Source: Hyaloscypha bicolor E (taxonomy: Eukaryota; Ascomycota; Leotiomycetes; Helotiales; Hyaloscyphaceae). Taken from it: a stretch of 64,000 nucleotides of DNA. The DNA is taken from positions 1,440,807 through 1,504,806 of the forward strand of contig NW_020194685.1 in NCBI RefSeq assembly GCF_002865645.1. Direction: 5' to 3'. The translations under genes were made by a program, and so were the position numbers. The notes under the pieces are model-generated. The model was given only the letters and a program-made list of their open reading frames with translations. It was not told where the DNA came from and searched no databases. The stretch's first letter is position 1. Each line of letters opens with the position of its first letter. This document shows, one piece after another, positions 53,549 to 64,000 of the stretch.

Positions 53549-55709
53549 CTAGGACTTCGTATCCGGACCCAAAATATCACTCACACTCCCCGCCGGCGAA
53601 TGCGAAGGACTATACTCCGTGCTCCCAGGCGTATATCTAAACCCATCCGCAACGAAACTGCTCGCTTCACTACCATCGTTGTCTTCATAAGCAGGCAGTT
53701 CCTCTCCATCGCCAACTTGACTCAAAGTCTCGAAATCTTGCATCAACGGCCTCGTCTCCGTTGCCGGGATGGGCATTGGCTCAACAACGGTCATCGAACG
53801 GTCTTCTTCGGCAACAACCACATCACCTACAACCTCTGCTGCGTTGCGAAGTTGCGTGATATCTTCAGTCATTGTCGTAGACATTCCATCTTCGGCATCT
53901 GAGAGTAAAGCCCTGCGTTTCTCTTCGTAATCATCAGATTCAGAATCCGACTCGTTGCCCGAGATGCGAGCCAGGAGGCGAGTGATAGCGTGCTTGTGCA
54001 CCGCTCGACGGTAGGCTCGGCGACGCTTGCGCTCTTCTCGTCGTGCTTGCCGGTCTGCACGGCGTTTGGGCGTGCATGCTCGTCGGTGGAGAGCGAGGAT
54101 GAGGAATGCGAAGAGGAAACCGATGGCGGTGAACTTTATGACTTGCAAGGCTTTGACGAGGCCTCTCGGGCCGTGTGGAGGGGGGCCATCAAAGTGTGGT
54201 GGGCCATGAGGAGGAGGCCCATCGAAGTGGGGTGGGCCTCTGTGACCAGGTCCATGGGGCTCGTCGCCTGGGAATTCGATGCGTTCTTGCTCGAATTCGG
54301 GAGGCGGGGGACCAGGGGGGCCGTGGTGAGGCGGCTCGTCGAAGTCAGGAGGAGGGGGAGCATGGTGTCCTTCTCCATGATGGGGTCCGTCGAAGTCTGG
54401 TGGGGGTTCGTGGTGGCCTTCTCTGTGATGAGGCTCATCGAAATTGGGGGGTGGAGGAGGCATATGCTCTTCCTCGGGGTGATGGGGTGGATGAGGTCCA
54501 TCCATATCAGGTCCGTGATGGAAGTCAGGTTCGTGTGCCCATTCTGGCGGTGGTCCTGGAGGATGTCCAGGGGGCTTTCCAGGTTTCCTATGGTGAGGTG
54601 GTTTTCCATGATGAGGCGGCTTTCCGTGGTGAGGTGGAGGGTATCTGCAAATTGGCAGAGGATGGTGTGGGAAGTGAGGCTTTCCTGGGTGGGTGTGATT
54701 ACCCTTTGGGGGCCCAGTGCAATTCTTGCCGCCACGGAAGGGCGGATGCTTTGGGAAATGAGGTTTCTTGATTGGAAGCTTCGGGAAGTGAGGCTTGAAA
54801 TGTGGGTGGTCAAACTCATCATCAAACTCCTCATCATCTTCGTAGTCGCCTCGAATTTTCCCATATAGATGGTGAGCGGCATGTTGAGCCTTCTCAGCAA
54901 CTGTCTTGAGAAGACACTTGAGGCTATCGCATTCTTCGATCTCTGGTTCGAGGCGGTGCGAAGCGTGGATGCGAATGGCATGCTTCTTCTCGAAGATCAA
55001 ATATGCGAGCTCCTGCAGTTGGGCTTCCATCCACTGGAGCTCGGCAATATCATCCTCGATGCTCCACTGAGGGAACTCGTCCTCCTGATCAACTGGCTGC
55101 AGAGATTGCGGGTTGGGGTTGGCGGCGATCTGGTCGGGAATGGAGAGGTCTGTCTCGATATTCATGATCTCCATCGCCCCTGCCTGTCTAAACAATACGG
55201 AGAACCCGACGTTTTGAACAGCCTTGCCATCGATAAAGTCGACAATGAACTTCATGAACTGAGAGTTGGGAACACCATTGATTTTGATGCAGTTGAACGA
55301 CCATGAGGCGACGATGCTCTTTTGGTTGATAGCAAAAGTGCCACTCCCTGTCGAGACATCCCCATTGAGGGTTTGAGGTAGTTCCTGGCCCTCTACAGTC
55401 ACATTTCCATAGCCACAAGCTGCCTCAGAATTGAGAAGTTGGAGGCGAAATGCCAATGATAGGTATGAATCCGCTTCCCACCCATCAGGTGACCTTGAAC
55501 CAGCCGGAATATCGACATTGATCTGGGTGTATAAACGGTCTTGAGTTAATTAGTGTTAGCCTAGGCATTCTCCAAGAGAAACGTATAGGATGAATACCAA
55601 TAGCGGCAACTTCTCCCACTCGTTCGTGATCGAAGCCGACTTCTCGCACTCTGAGAGCTGATGCGAGCGCCGGTGCGAGCACCAAAGCGGTGCCGATAAG
55701 GCCGCGCAT
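53549..55709 (-). CDS. His/Pro-rich single-pass membrane protein
   Basis: Two exons (55709-55598 and 55539-53549) give about 700 aa. A signal peptide (MRGLIGTALVLAPALASA) is followed by an ordered lumenal domain (RLYTQINVDIPAGSRSPDGW, CGYGNVTVEG, SWSFNCIKINGVPN) and an acidic helix. Next comes a tract of about 250 residues dominated by H, P, G, D and E, with repeats such as HHGKPPHHGKPPHH and PHFDGPPPHGPPHFDGPPP. One transmembrane helix (VIKFTAIGFLFAFLILALH), a basic stop-transfer segment (RREERKRRRAYRRA) and an acidic cytosolic tail ending SVSDILGPDTKS follow. The topology is a type I membrane protein with a potential metal-binding extracellular or vacuolar stalk. The family is unknown to me. 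The 58-base intron lies right after the signal-peptide exon. Confidence 0.75.
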
Positions 55710-56459
55710 ACTGGAAACCCTCAAAACAATAGAAGATAGGAAATATGAATACGAAAAGGCGGCAGACGTAGGTCAGCCTAAGGAAAACCGACTTTGTCGA
55801 CGCCTGAAGAGGACAATTTCTTCCAAACACAGCAAAGGAAAGGACTCAAACCGCAGCCTGGGGTGGCTCCTGAAGAAGTAGTCTTGAAATATTTCGGTGT
55901 GGCTGCGCAATCTCTGTGAGTTCGTCGGCGTGTGGGGGGATTCAGCAGAACGCTGACGACGACTCGGGCACACAGCGCTTTGCGGATTTCAGGGCATGGT
56001 GCCACCCGCGGCCCGACAACGAATCAGATGCATGAAATCCCAATCTGGCGATGTAAATCCGGTGATTGTGAAGCCTGAACGCGGTCATGGCTGGAGGGCG
56101 ACGAGGCAGGTGGATCCGCTGCGTCGGGAACGGGCGAGGACCAAAGTTCATATCGAAAGCCAAATCTGCTATGAAAAGCTTGACGTTGACGTCGTCAAGT
56201 CGAGGTGTCGAGTGACGAACTCATCCGAGGAGCCAGACCTGATTCTGAGTCCGGGTCTGCAATCCACCTCGTCCACCTTCCCGTGACATGTCACGTGAAT
56301 AGCGCGTTCTTAGAAAGGTGGTTCGTCGTTCTTATTATGATACTGCCATTTTCGAGAATTGTATCACACCTAAAATCCATCCGCTTGAGGATTCTGACAG
56401 GAGTTTTACAGGCTGATACATATTCAGTGGCGACGCCTCTCTGCCAATTAGACAAGAAG
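55710..56459. other. Intergenic
   Basis: 750 bases. The first 300 are probably the promoter of the membrane-protein gene. Short frames on both strands lack support. Confidence 0.4.
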
Positions 56460-58486
56460 CATAAAATCAACCTCGAAAGAGATTCTCTGACAATGCCTGC
56501 TCTTGTTGCAGTTGCCAGGTGGATTACTCCCATTTTTGATGCATTTAACATTAATCTTCTATCAACACTTGCACAGCAATCAAGCTCATGCATATAACGA
56601 TGAATTACCACAATACGTTGTGGGCAAGATCGAGGAAAGCGTTTGATTCCTCTTCGACTCATCGAGTCAAGGCAGCAATTTGCAGCTGAGTGGGATCTTA
56701 CAGTCGCAGACGGAACAGATGCTGCCCAGAATCACTTCCAGGACATGCATGAAACCGCCCAGCTGCTCATGCCAGAATTGTGGGTTAGAGGTGCTATCCT
56801 AACACGTTGTAACTCTTTACTAAGAGGCCACTCGGGGGTTCGTCTCGAGGTTACCGATTCGCTGCTCAAGCTACTGCATCATGACCTTATTCCGCGGGTC
56901 CCGCTTCGAGGAAGCTTAAGTCCCACTCACACGGTGCTGCCACTTTAGAAAGAAATCCTGAAGTTCGAGTATAGATAAGACCACGGGCATCTCGAACGTT
57001 GCTTCCAGCAGATCAAGCTCTCGAGACATTCAAGCTCAATCCAGTCTCTTTTAAGTCCGGGGAGACTCCTAGGTTTCCAAGTGGCACTGCCTTTTCACTT
57101 TCAGTTGCAACTATCGCCCAACATTGAGCTGATATGCTCGCGGTGCCAGCCTCGATTCTCACGGCAATACGCGTAGAGGCTACATTGGGAACAACAGAGA
57201 GTTTTCATCCCTTCATTAGTTCAGTACGACCTCAGAGGAGCCAGGTAGAAGTGGCTCAAACCATTCTCGGTTTTCTGAAAGGCTCCAAAGTTGCTTCAAT
57301 CGGAGATTCTAGTGTGCTTCTCAGTCGAAGACCGCATCATGACAGCTACGCATTGAGGACAAGCAGTAAGTGGTTAGGCCCCGTTCTTGAAGATCTTGGT
57401 CTCGCACGATCGCAAATTGAGATTGAATTGAACTCCACAACTGACGATCTCCTGATCAATGTTGCCAACAACATGATCCATCACGGAGGAAATTCCCAAG
57501 CATCCTCGATAATTTCGTCAATAGAGACGACAGGATTGTCCCTAGACAAAATCGGAAGACTACTCTTTGTTCAAAGCACAGAGCTTCTAGATGCCGGCTA
57601 AGCCTACAACCTTCCGCCGAATCTCGCAGCTAACGATCTCATACCTTGAATAGCGTCGACCTCAACATGGCAGCTACATATCTGAGTTGTCTTGCGTCGC
57701 GAACCCTATGAGCACTCATGGGTCATCAAGCCAAGCGGTCAACAATACGGTCTTGATCCGCGCTCGTGCTACAACTACAGCTGTTGAGATAGTCTCATTG
57801 ACGTCCTCGACCTATCTTTATGCTCTCTGCGAAGCTCTCAATCTCCGCGCCATGAATGAACAGTTTATGATTAAGTTGAAGCCGGAAATCTAAAATCTTA
57901 TATCAGATGCCTTCCGTTAATTCGCACCTAATGAGCGACTGCAATTACTTCATACCACGATTTGGTCGACAATTCTCCAATCGCTGGCTGAGATACCGCT
58001 TCCAAGGATTCATTCGACCACTTCGTCACCATTGCTCAATCAGCTCAACACCTAATGGTTGACGCCTTGGTCGCATATTGGAACACTGGCATAAAGCTTG
58101 GAAATTTTAACCTCGTGGCTCTAGTTACTTCCTGGACTAAAGAGATTGCTGTTCTCATGGAGAAAATCATCCTCGCCAACAGAGAAAGCCATCTCGTCAA
58201 GCCAAATGCTTCAGAGTGCCTAGGCAGCACCTCCAAGCGCATGTACAGCTTCATTAGAAACAAGCTGAAAGTTCCAATTAACCGGGATCTTGTTGGTCAT
58301 CCGAAATTTGAGAGCTCAAATGGAAGAGATAATGATTAACAGCGGCCTCGTTTCAACACCGGATCTCACATCAGTCGGATATACCAAGCCCTCAAAGATG
58401 AGCGAATTTTGGCTCCCCTAATGGAGTATCTAAAAGAGGAAGTGGAGGCAAATAAGAAACAGTCAGTTGGCAGTGCGAAGTTGTGA
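56460..58486 (+). pseudogene. Phenylalanine/histidine ammonia-lyase pseudogene
   Basis: Pieces of an aromatic amino acid ammonia-lyase follow each other in broken frames: DSLTMPALVAVARW, VVGKIEESV, then LMPELWVRGAILTRCNSLLR with GHSGVRLEVTDSLLKLLHHD. Next come EATLGTTESFHPFISSVRP, ALRTSSKWLGPVLEDLGLAR, ELNSTTDDLLINVANNMIHH and LGSTSKRMYSFIRNKLKVP, and last HISRIYQALKDERILAPLME. Stops and shifts interrupt it near 56,665, 56,946, 57,601 and 57,660-57,900. The tripeptide Ala-Ser-Gly that forms the MIO cofactor is gone: the segment reads GSLSPTHTVLPL, with PTH in its place. The family deaminates phenylalanine or histidine to cinnamate or urocanate. This copy cannot. Confidence 0.85.
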
Positions 58487-58993
58487 AAGGTTTAGACTAT
58501 TGGAACTGATGTTTTACCTTTGGATGCGGGCTTGTTGGAATTTAGCCTTTCTTTTGGAATTTTCCAATCACACTTTGGGAAAATTCGATGCTCATTCGGC
58601 TGAGTCCGACTGATATACACGCACAGAGTTTTTAAGTACTATAATCGAATTGGACAATACAGGAGACTCTCTCTTCATCCTAAGCTCGAATTGCCAACCC
58701 CTTTCTGTCAAGCGAGGTGTTTGTAAACATGCCCAGAATTCGTGAAACCGGATTTCCAGAACAGCCAAGCGCGACCCAATGATTTGCCATAAATAATCCG
58801 CTTTCCAACCCAGCTCTTAGAGCGAAACTTACACCCCGAAGAGGGCGAAAGTGAACTTGTATGTTCCTCAAGTCACGTGCATCGCCTCTCCAATCGCTAC
58901 GGTGCCCTTCCCGCGCAAACCCGCAATATCAACTTAATGATTCTCTAAGCTCCAGCCCACCACCAAAGCAACATCACAACACAACCATCCACA
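58487..58993. other. Intergenic, upstream of LSM4
   Basis: About 500 bases. A CACGTG-containing GTCACGTGC near 58,873 lies 120 bases before the start codon. No gene. Confidence 0.45.
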
Positions 58994-59629
58994 ATGGTAC
59001 GTCCTCTCCTCCTTTCTTCCATCGCGGTCGCGTCACTATTGCGCCTCACCCAAAGGCAAGAATTGCAGGCTAATGATAGTAAAAGCTTCCTCTCGGCCTC
59101 CTCACGGCCGCACAAGGCCATCCGATGCTGGTCGAGCTCAAGAACGGCGAAACGCTGAACGGACACCTCGTTACGTGCGATACCTGGATGAACTTGACGT
59201 TGAAGGAGGTGGTGCAGACTAGTTCGGTATGCTCCCCCCTCGAGACCTGAGGCAGGGCAGAGCGAAGAGGAAGGGAGGGGATGGTGACAGAAGCCGGAGG
59301 GAGGGAGGAGAAAGCTAATTTGGTGGGAATAATAGGATGGCGATAAATTCTACAGATTACCGGAGGTTTATGTTAAGGGAAATAACGTATGTCGCATCTA
59401 GTCTCTTGGGAAGCAAAAGGTGGCTAATGGGATTTGTTGGCAGATCAAATACCTGCGTGTACCAGACGAGATTATCGACTTGGTGAAGGAGCAACAGTCT
59501 AGAGATCAGGGCAGCGGGTACAGAGGTGGTAGGGGAGGTGCGCAGAGGGGTGATCACCGTGGTGGTGGGGATAGAGGAAGGGGACGAGGTGGTGCGAGAG
59601 GGAGGGGTAGAGGAGGGAGAGGTTCGTGA
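58994..59629 (+). CDS. LSM4: U6 snRNA-associated Sm-like protein LSm4
   Basis: Four exons give 126 aa: 58994-58996 (the ATG alone), 59086-59226, 59336-59386 and 59444-59629. The joined chain starts [20 protein letters not shown], then [20 protein letters not shown] (Sm1), [16 protein letters not shown] and [14 protein letters not shown] (Sm2), and ends in an RGG-rich tail ([31 protein letters not shown]). This is LSm4, a member of the LSm1-7 ring (mRNA decapping) and the LSm2-8 ring (U6 snRNA, splicing). The RGG tail is a typical site of arginine methylation and favours P-body assembly. Exon 1 holds only the start codon, which is unusual but keeps the frame exactly. Confidence 0.93.
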
Positions 59630-60007
59630 GATGGAGAGAGGTGATACAGGACTCGGAGCCTGGCGTATCGGCTCGCTGGCTGGAGCTACGAGAGATTAAT
59701 TGGCATGAGGTCATGAAGTGAGATGATTAGGGACCTCTGCTGGAGCTGTGGAAAGGACGGCGCAAGTTCGCGAAGTTAGGCAAGGCCTATCAAAGGCAAA
59801 TGCGCAATGGGCTGAGAATTATGACACAACATACCCCCTTAAGCAGAGAATTCTAAAAAGCGCCGAGAAAATAAAGCTCTTTTCCTGCTAGATAAGAAGT
59901 ATGTAACTTATTCTTGAGCTCTGTTGACAATCGCACGTGACCGTCTGCAAGGCTGCGTCAGGGCTCAAAAATTGAAGCTTCACCTCGCGAAAACATCACG
60001 CATCTCA
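59630..60007. other. Intergenic, upstream of PPR gene
   Basis: 378 bases containing the LSM4 3' region and the PPR promoter. A GCACGTGA site is near 59,934. The PPR frame is open to 59,924 upstream. Confidence 0.4.
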
Positions 60008-61935
60008 ATGCCCACCACTCGAATCCCAATTGACGGACTATGGCGCTGCCTCTGCCCTGCAATCAATACAATAACCTCCGCGCATCCCATACCATCCAGA
60101 GCAATCCCCGGAAAAGCTCCCATCACTCCCAATCCCTCCGTCCGTCCGCGAACTCGACGATTTCATAGCTCGACTCGACCCCAAGCGTTATGGGGAGGAG
60201 GCTGGGCAAGCAGGCCTGACTTTGCTACCGGTGTTGAAGACAAGTCTCGCACCATTCCTCCCAGAAATGAAGAAAGCTACCATTCCATCGTTCCCAAAGT
60301 GAAAGTTACTAATCGAGTCGACAATTACGAAATCGCAAAGCTTCATGGAAAACTGCGGCAGCTGTGTACGGAAATAGGGGCTTATCATAGGATCGCCGAG
60401 CTTGTGGAATTCCTCATCCGAGAAAAGGGAGAGAAGCCAGCGCTGATACATTATGATGCTCTTATAAGGGCGAATGTGGATGCGGAATTTGGGAGCGCGG
60501 AGGTGGTGAAAGATATTTTAGTTGAGATGAAGCAGGAGGGGATTGCTGTGGATTCTGGGCTTTACCACGGTGTTTTGCAGGTTTGTGGTCATAGAGAGAG
60601 GTTTGGATACTGGCTGACTGGAGGAAATAGGTGCTGGCAATTCATCCCGATTACCTGCTCCGCGAACAGATCATGCAAGAGATGAAAGAACGTTGGTTCG
60701 GGCTTTCTCCAGAGGGTTGGCATCATCTGGTCGTAGGGCTTATTCGTGACCGGCAATACGAAGTTGCTATGGATAAGCTGGAGCAGATGCAGTCGGATGA
60801 GATAATGGTTCAGCCATGGCTCTATGATGTTTTCATGTTCCAACTCTGCGAGGCGGAGGAACTGGACGAAGCTTTCAAGCTGCTGCAGTATAGATTTCAT
60901 ACCCAGAGAAGCGGGATACTACCCAGTGTCTGGTACTATCTGCTCGACAAATTCAGCAATGATTTCCATGTATGTCGCCTCTCCCTTTTCACTATTCCTG
61001 GCTAATTTTATTGCTAGTACGAAGGTACGAAGTTCATCTGGAAATGCCGTATCGAAACGTCAGATATGGTGCCTTCAGACGGCATGTGCCTCTCAACCCT
61101 CAACCTGGCAGCCCGCCATTCCGATCCCCCTCTCGCTACCAGTTGCATCAGGATCTTGTCAAAGAGGCAATCAGCCCTCTCCCCTTACCACTACGAAGCA
61201 CTCCTGACCGCCTACGTCGGCGTTCAGGATCTAAGAACCGCTTTCAGGATCCTAACCATCATGACCAAAGCCGGCGTATTGCCGGATATCAGCACAACTC
61301 GCCCCTTATTCCTCTACCTCACTTCCTCTGAGTCTCTCCCTTTACACGCCTGGTCCATCTTAACGTCCCTTTGTGAAGCAGGCAATGTAATTCCCATCGC
61401 AGCTATCAACGTCATCCTCGAATCTCTAAATGTCCTTGGAAAAGTGGACGAAGCGATTTCTGTGTATAAAAAACTCCATGATATCTGTGAAGAGGGCCCA
61501 AACACAGAGACGTTTAACATCCTGCTTCAAGGAGTATCGAAACAAAAAGACAAGAAAGACCTGGCCATGTTCCTTGCAGCCGAGATGGCGGCGCTCAGGG
61601 TCAAAGCCGACAGGCTAACCTATGACCGTTTGATCTTGTCGTGTTTGCAAGTAGACGATTACGAAGACGCATTCAGGTATCTCGAGGAGATGATTCTAGT
61701 TGGACAGGGGCAGGAAGTAGAAGACGGGAAGAAGGGGTGGTGGATGAGGACCGGAACTGCGCAAGAGTTGGTAAGGAGATGTGTGGTTTCTAAGGATGAA
61801 AGGGCTTGGGATCTACTTGATGAGATGACAGAGAGAGGGATGGCGAATCATAAGTTGAGGGGTTGGGCGAATACGCAGTGGGCAGAATTTACGAGGGAGG
61901 CGAAGGCAGCTGTGACATCTGGTGGGGATATATGA
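60008..61935 (+). CDS. Mitochondrial pentatricopeptide-repeat protein
   Basis: Three exons (60008-60580, 60631-60969, 61018-61935) give 609 aa. The N-terminus is basic and serine-rich ([20 protein letters not shown]), a mitochondrial presequence with an R-F-H-S type cleavage region. The body is a string of 35-residue helical pairs: [100 protein letters not shown] and [23 protein letters not shown] proteins bind single-stranded organellar RNA for processing, stability or translation. The specific yeast counterpart is not clear to me. Both introns have standard GT and AG ends. Start at ATG 60008; the frame is open somewhat further up. Confidence 0.85.
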
Positions 61936-62174
61936 TATAGATTGAGGCATATGAGAATACCATGGTTTCCTCCCCGGCCCCTTGCTCCGTCGATCGCAAT
62001 AAGGTATCACAGACAATTGTCAAAATCAAGCGTTCTTCATTTTTGAAATCACTTATGCTGCTTTACTCGCTACTTCATTACTCCGTACCCAACAAAGCAC
62101 ACCATGCACAAATCATCTAACACCAAACTCCCTCGCCACAAAAGATTCCTCAACTCTGCCGGTTCCCACCACCC
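61936..62174. other. Short intergenic gap between converging genes
   Basis: 240 bases between the PPR gene (plus) and the transporter (minus). Nothing recognised. Confidence 0.4.
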
Positions 62175-63838
62175 TCACCTCGTCTCAACAACCTCCAAAT
62201 GCCTCAAATACCTCGTCCCCTTCCTCAACCTCGGCCCCCACTTCCAAAACGCCCACGGAATCGGAATCAAAGCCACAGCAATGAAGCCCAACACGCTCGT
62301 GGCCCACGCAAAGCCCAGCCGATCAATCATCTGCGCGGTGAAGAGAGGAAAGCTGGACGAGATGGTGAAGCGTATGAAGGTTGTGGCGGCGAGGACGGAG
62401 GCACCGTAGTGGATTGTGTAGACGTCATTGTTGTAAATTGGGAGGCAGAGCTGTGTTTGTTAGGACGAGAGTTGGAAAGGGACGGTCGGAAGGGAGAGGG
62501 GAGGGAAATACCATGGTCAGGACGTTGGAGAAGCCGAAAAGAGCGCCTGAGAGGATAGGCACGATAGAATGGATTTCCTTCCTGCCGGACCAGGCGAGCC
62601 TCTTCACGTTAGTATCCTTCCCTCATGCATCGGTCAAGAAGAGCAGAGCTTACCAGAACAATGAGACGGGAAGAGTGATGCTTCCCAACATGGCAGGGTA
62701 CAACCGCTTCTCTGGTGCCACCGTCTTTCCCAACCTCAACGCCTCTGCCCTTGCTTTCTGGTACAGAAGTTTATCAAAAAGAGCCACAACTGGAACGGCG
62801 AGAAAAGCCCCGACAACCAACGGACCAAACGCCATCCCGACCTTGAACTGGCTAAAGCCGTACACTCTTTCGAAGAGAAGTGCGTACCCAACATAATATG
62901 CCATGATGACAGACTGTGCGACAGCCAGCATGAGGCCGGTTGGGAAGATGATCGGCTCGACAAACATCATGTGCAACGGCCTTCCAATAGCTGTCAGGAA
63001 AATAGATGCATTTGTCCCCCGTGACGGCAACGCCTGTCCCATTTTCTTCGCGCGAGCACGAATGATCTGTGGATGATACGTCTCCGGAAGCAGAAAGCTG
63101 CAAACGGTCGTTATGCCAACGAGGATAGCAGCAACCCAGAAAGTCCAGCGCCAAGAATGGTGCTCAATGATCGCAGCGCTGGCCATAGGACCTATCTGCG
63201 TGGCCAAGATGACGAACAGGACGAAGAAGACTGCGAAAGTGGTTCCCGTTTTTTCGAGGCTGAGATCCCAGAGGTCGTTGAGGACGCCGACTCCAACAGT
63301 GAGACAAGGACCGCTGAAAAGACCGGCCAGAGTGCGAGCCACAGCGAGCGTAGCAAAGTTCTGAGAGCACCCGCCGACGATGGTGAAGATTAGGGCAATG
63401 GGGAGGGTGACTTGGAAGACGATTCTTCGGCCGTAGATCTCGCAGGCCGCGGTTGCGATGAGGGCGCCGATTCCGAGACCGCAAGCGTAGAGTGAGATGG
63501 GGGAGATGGCTAGTGTGGTGGTGATGTGGAACTGCCGTTGGATTCCAGGAATTGCTCCTATGTAGATGGGGGTTCCGATGGTGCTGGGCGTATTGTCAAT
63601 CAGTATTGGTGAAGTGTTGATGGTAGGCTTACGTGACGAAGGTGGACATCAGAGCGAAAAGACCAATAGAAACCTTTTTCTTTTGGGACCATGATCGCGG
63701 GTTGTCTGTATCATCTGCACTCAACTCTAGAGGTTGCTGTCGAGAAACGGCAACTATTTCATGGGGTTTTGAAGTAGGTTGCTTGTCTTGAAAGGAACCA
63801 GTTTCCAACGAGGATGGTGTGTACGATTCCGCGGCCAT
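62175..63838 (-). CDS. MFS drug:H+ antiporter-type transporter
   Basis: Four or more exons on the minus strand starting MAAESYTPSSLETG at 63838 (exon 1 to 63633, TFVT|T junction). A polar N-terminus with DNPRSWSQKKKVSIGLFALM leads into twelve predicted membrane helices, with IYIGAIPGIQRQFHITTTLA, SLYACGLGIGALIATAACE, IYGRRIVFQVTLP (DHA1-type motif A region), VARTLAGLFSGPCLTVGVGV (motif C-like), WRWTFWVAAILVGIT and the central-loop PETYHPQIIRARAKKMGQ. The C-terminus reads IYNNDVYTIHYGASVLAATT and WAFWKWGPRLRKGTRYLRHL. It is a plasma-membrane proton antiporter of the DHA1 group, of the kind that exports toxins or drugs. The substrate is unknown, and no biosynthetic cluster is adjacent. Confidence 0.85.
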
Positions 63839-64000
63839 TTCCGAGGGATAGATCGAGGCTCCGACTCTGCTTCAAAATGACAAAGAATTGGAATACTAAG
63901 AAATCCCGAGTTTTCGAGGACAATTTCAGAGTGATATGGTTTGTGAGAGAGTTCACTTGGACCGGAAGGAAATATAAGGAAGTGAAAAGCTATCTCCGCA

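Noticed and set aside
53990..54868. Long plus-strand open frame opposite the His/Pro-rich gene
   Set aside because: It is the reverse of a CCN/CAY-rich repeat tract. It has no start context or family resemblance, and the minus strand has a signal peptide, transmembrane helix and a good intron.

Overview
The window looks like nuclear DNA of a filamentous ascomycete (Pezizomycotina). Almost every gene is broken by short GT-AG introns of about 45-80 bases with CTRAC/CTRAT-like branch sites, the gene families are fungal (Zn2Cys6 regulator, ARV1, VMA9, ARG2-type N-acetylglutamate synthase, fungal NB-ARC/TPR receptor, WSC protein), and one 9.4-kb block has been converted to AT-rich sequence in the way repeat-induced point mutation (RIP) does. 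I cannot fix the species. A leotiomycete or relative would fit, but that is inference.

Layout. 1-17,500 is ordinary gene-dense DNA: the end of an isochorismatase-fold hydrolase, a DUF6697-like protein, a Zn2Cys6 transcription factor, ARV1, V-ATPase subunit e, a beta-hydroxyacid dehydrogenase, N-acetylglutamate synthase, a BAR-domain protein, a divergent pair carrying the two halves of dihydroxyacetone kinase (DhaK on the minus strand, DhaL on the plus strand), and a small secreted cysteine-containing protein. 18,223-27,626 is a transposon island: two arms of about 1.25 kb in inverted orientation, each ending in a polypurine tract and LTR-like end, with the left arm split by a 6.2-kb Ty1/copia-type element on the minus strand. 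RIP is heavy except at the outer edges and in the left kilobase of the copia element. 27,627-31,300 holds a 44-base-arm hairpin and a membrane protein of unknown function. 31,465-35,256 is a complete NLR-type receptor on the minus strand (helical N-terminus, NB-ARC, TPR).

36,000-47,300 is an accessory stretch: a CmcJ/AsaB-like Fe(II)/2-oxoglutarate enzyme, a kinase-like protein, an Rrn11-like Pol I factor and an alpha/beta hydrolase lie among many small mobile sequences. These are five LTR-like insertions in two families (four with perfect 5-base target duplications), two TA-flanked foldback MITEs, and a foldback element with telomere-like CCCTAA repeats in its loop. 47,600-58,500 mixes decay with function: a frameshifted WSC-domain pseudogene, an intact intradiol ring-cleavage dioxygenase, a His/Pro-rich membrane protein and a phenylalanine/histidine ammonia-lyase pseudogene that has lost its MIO tripeptide. 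58,990-64,000 returns to ordinary genes: LSM4, a mitochondrial PPR protein and an MFS transporter.

Fungal genes are transcribed singly, so there are no operons. The clearest functional pairings are the shared 379-base promoter of the DhaK and DhaL genes, which may rebuild one kinase from two polypeptides, and the nearness of an aromatic ring-cleavage dioxygenase to a dead aromatic ammonia-lyase. Splice sites were placed by eye from frame, consensus and family similarity. None has transcript support.
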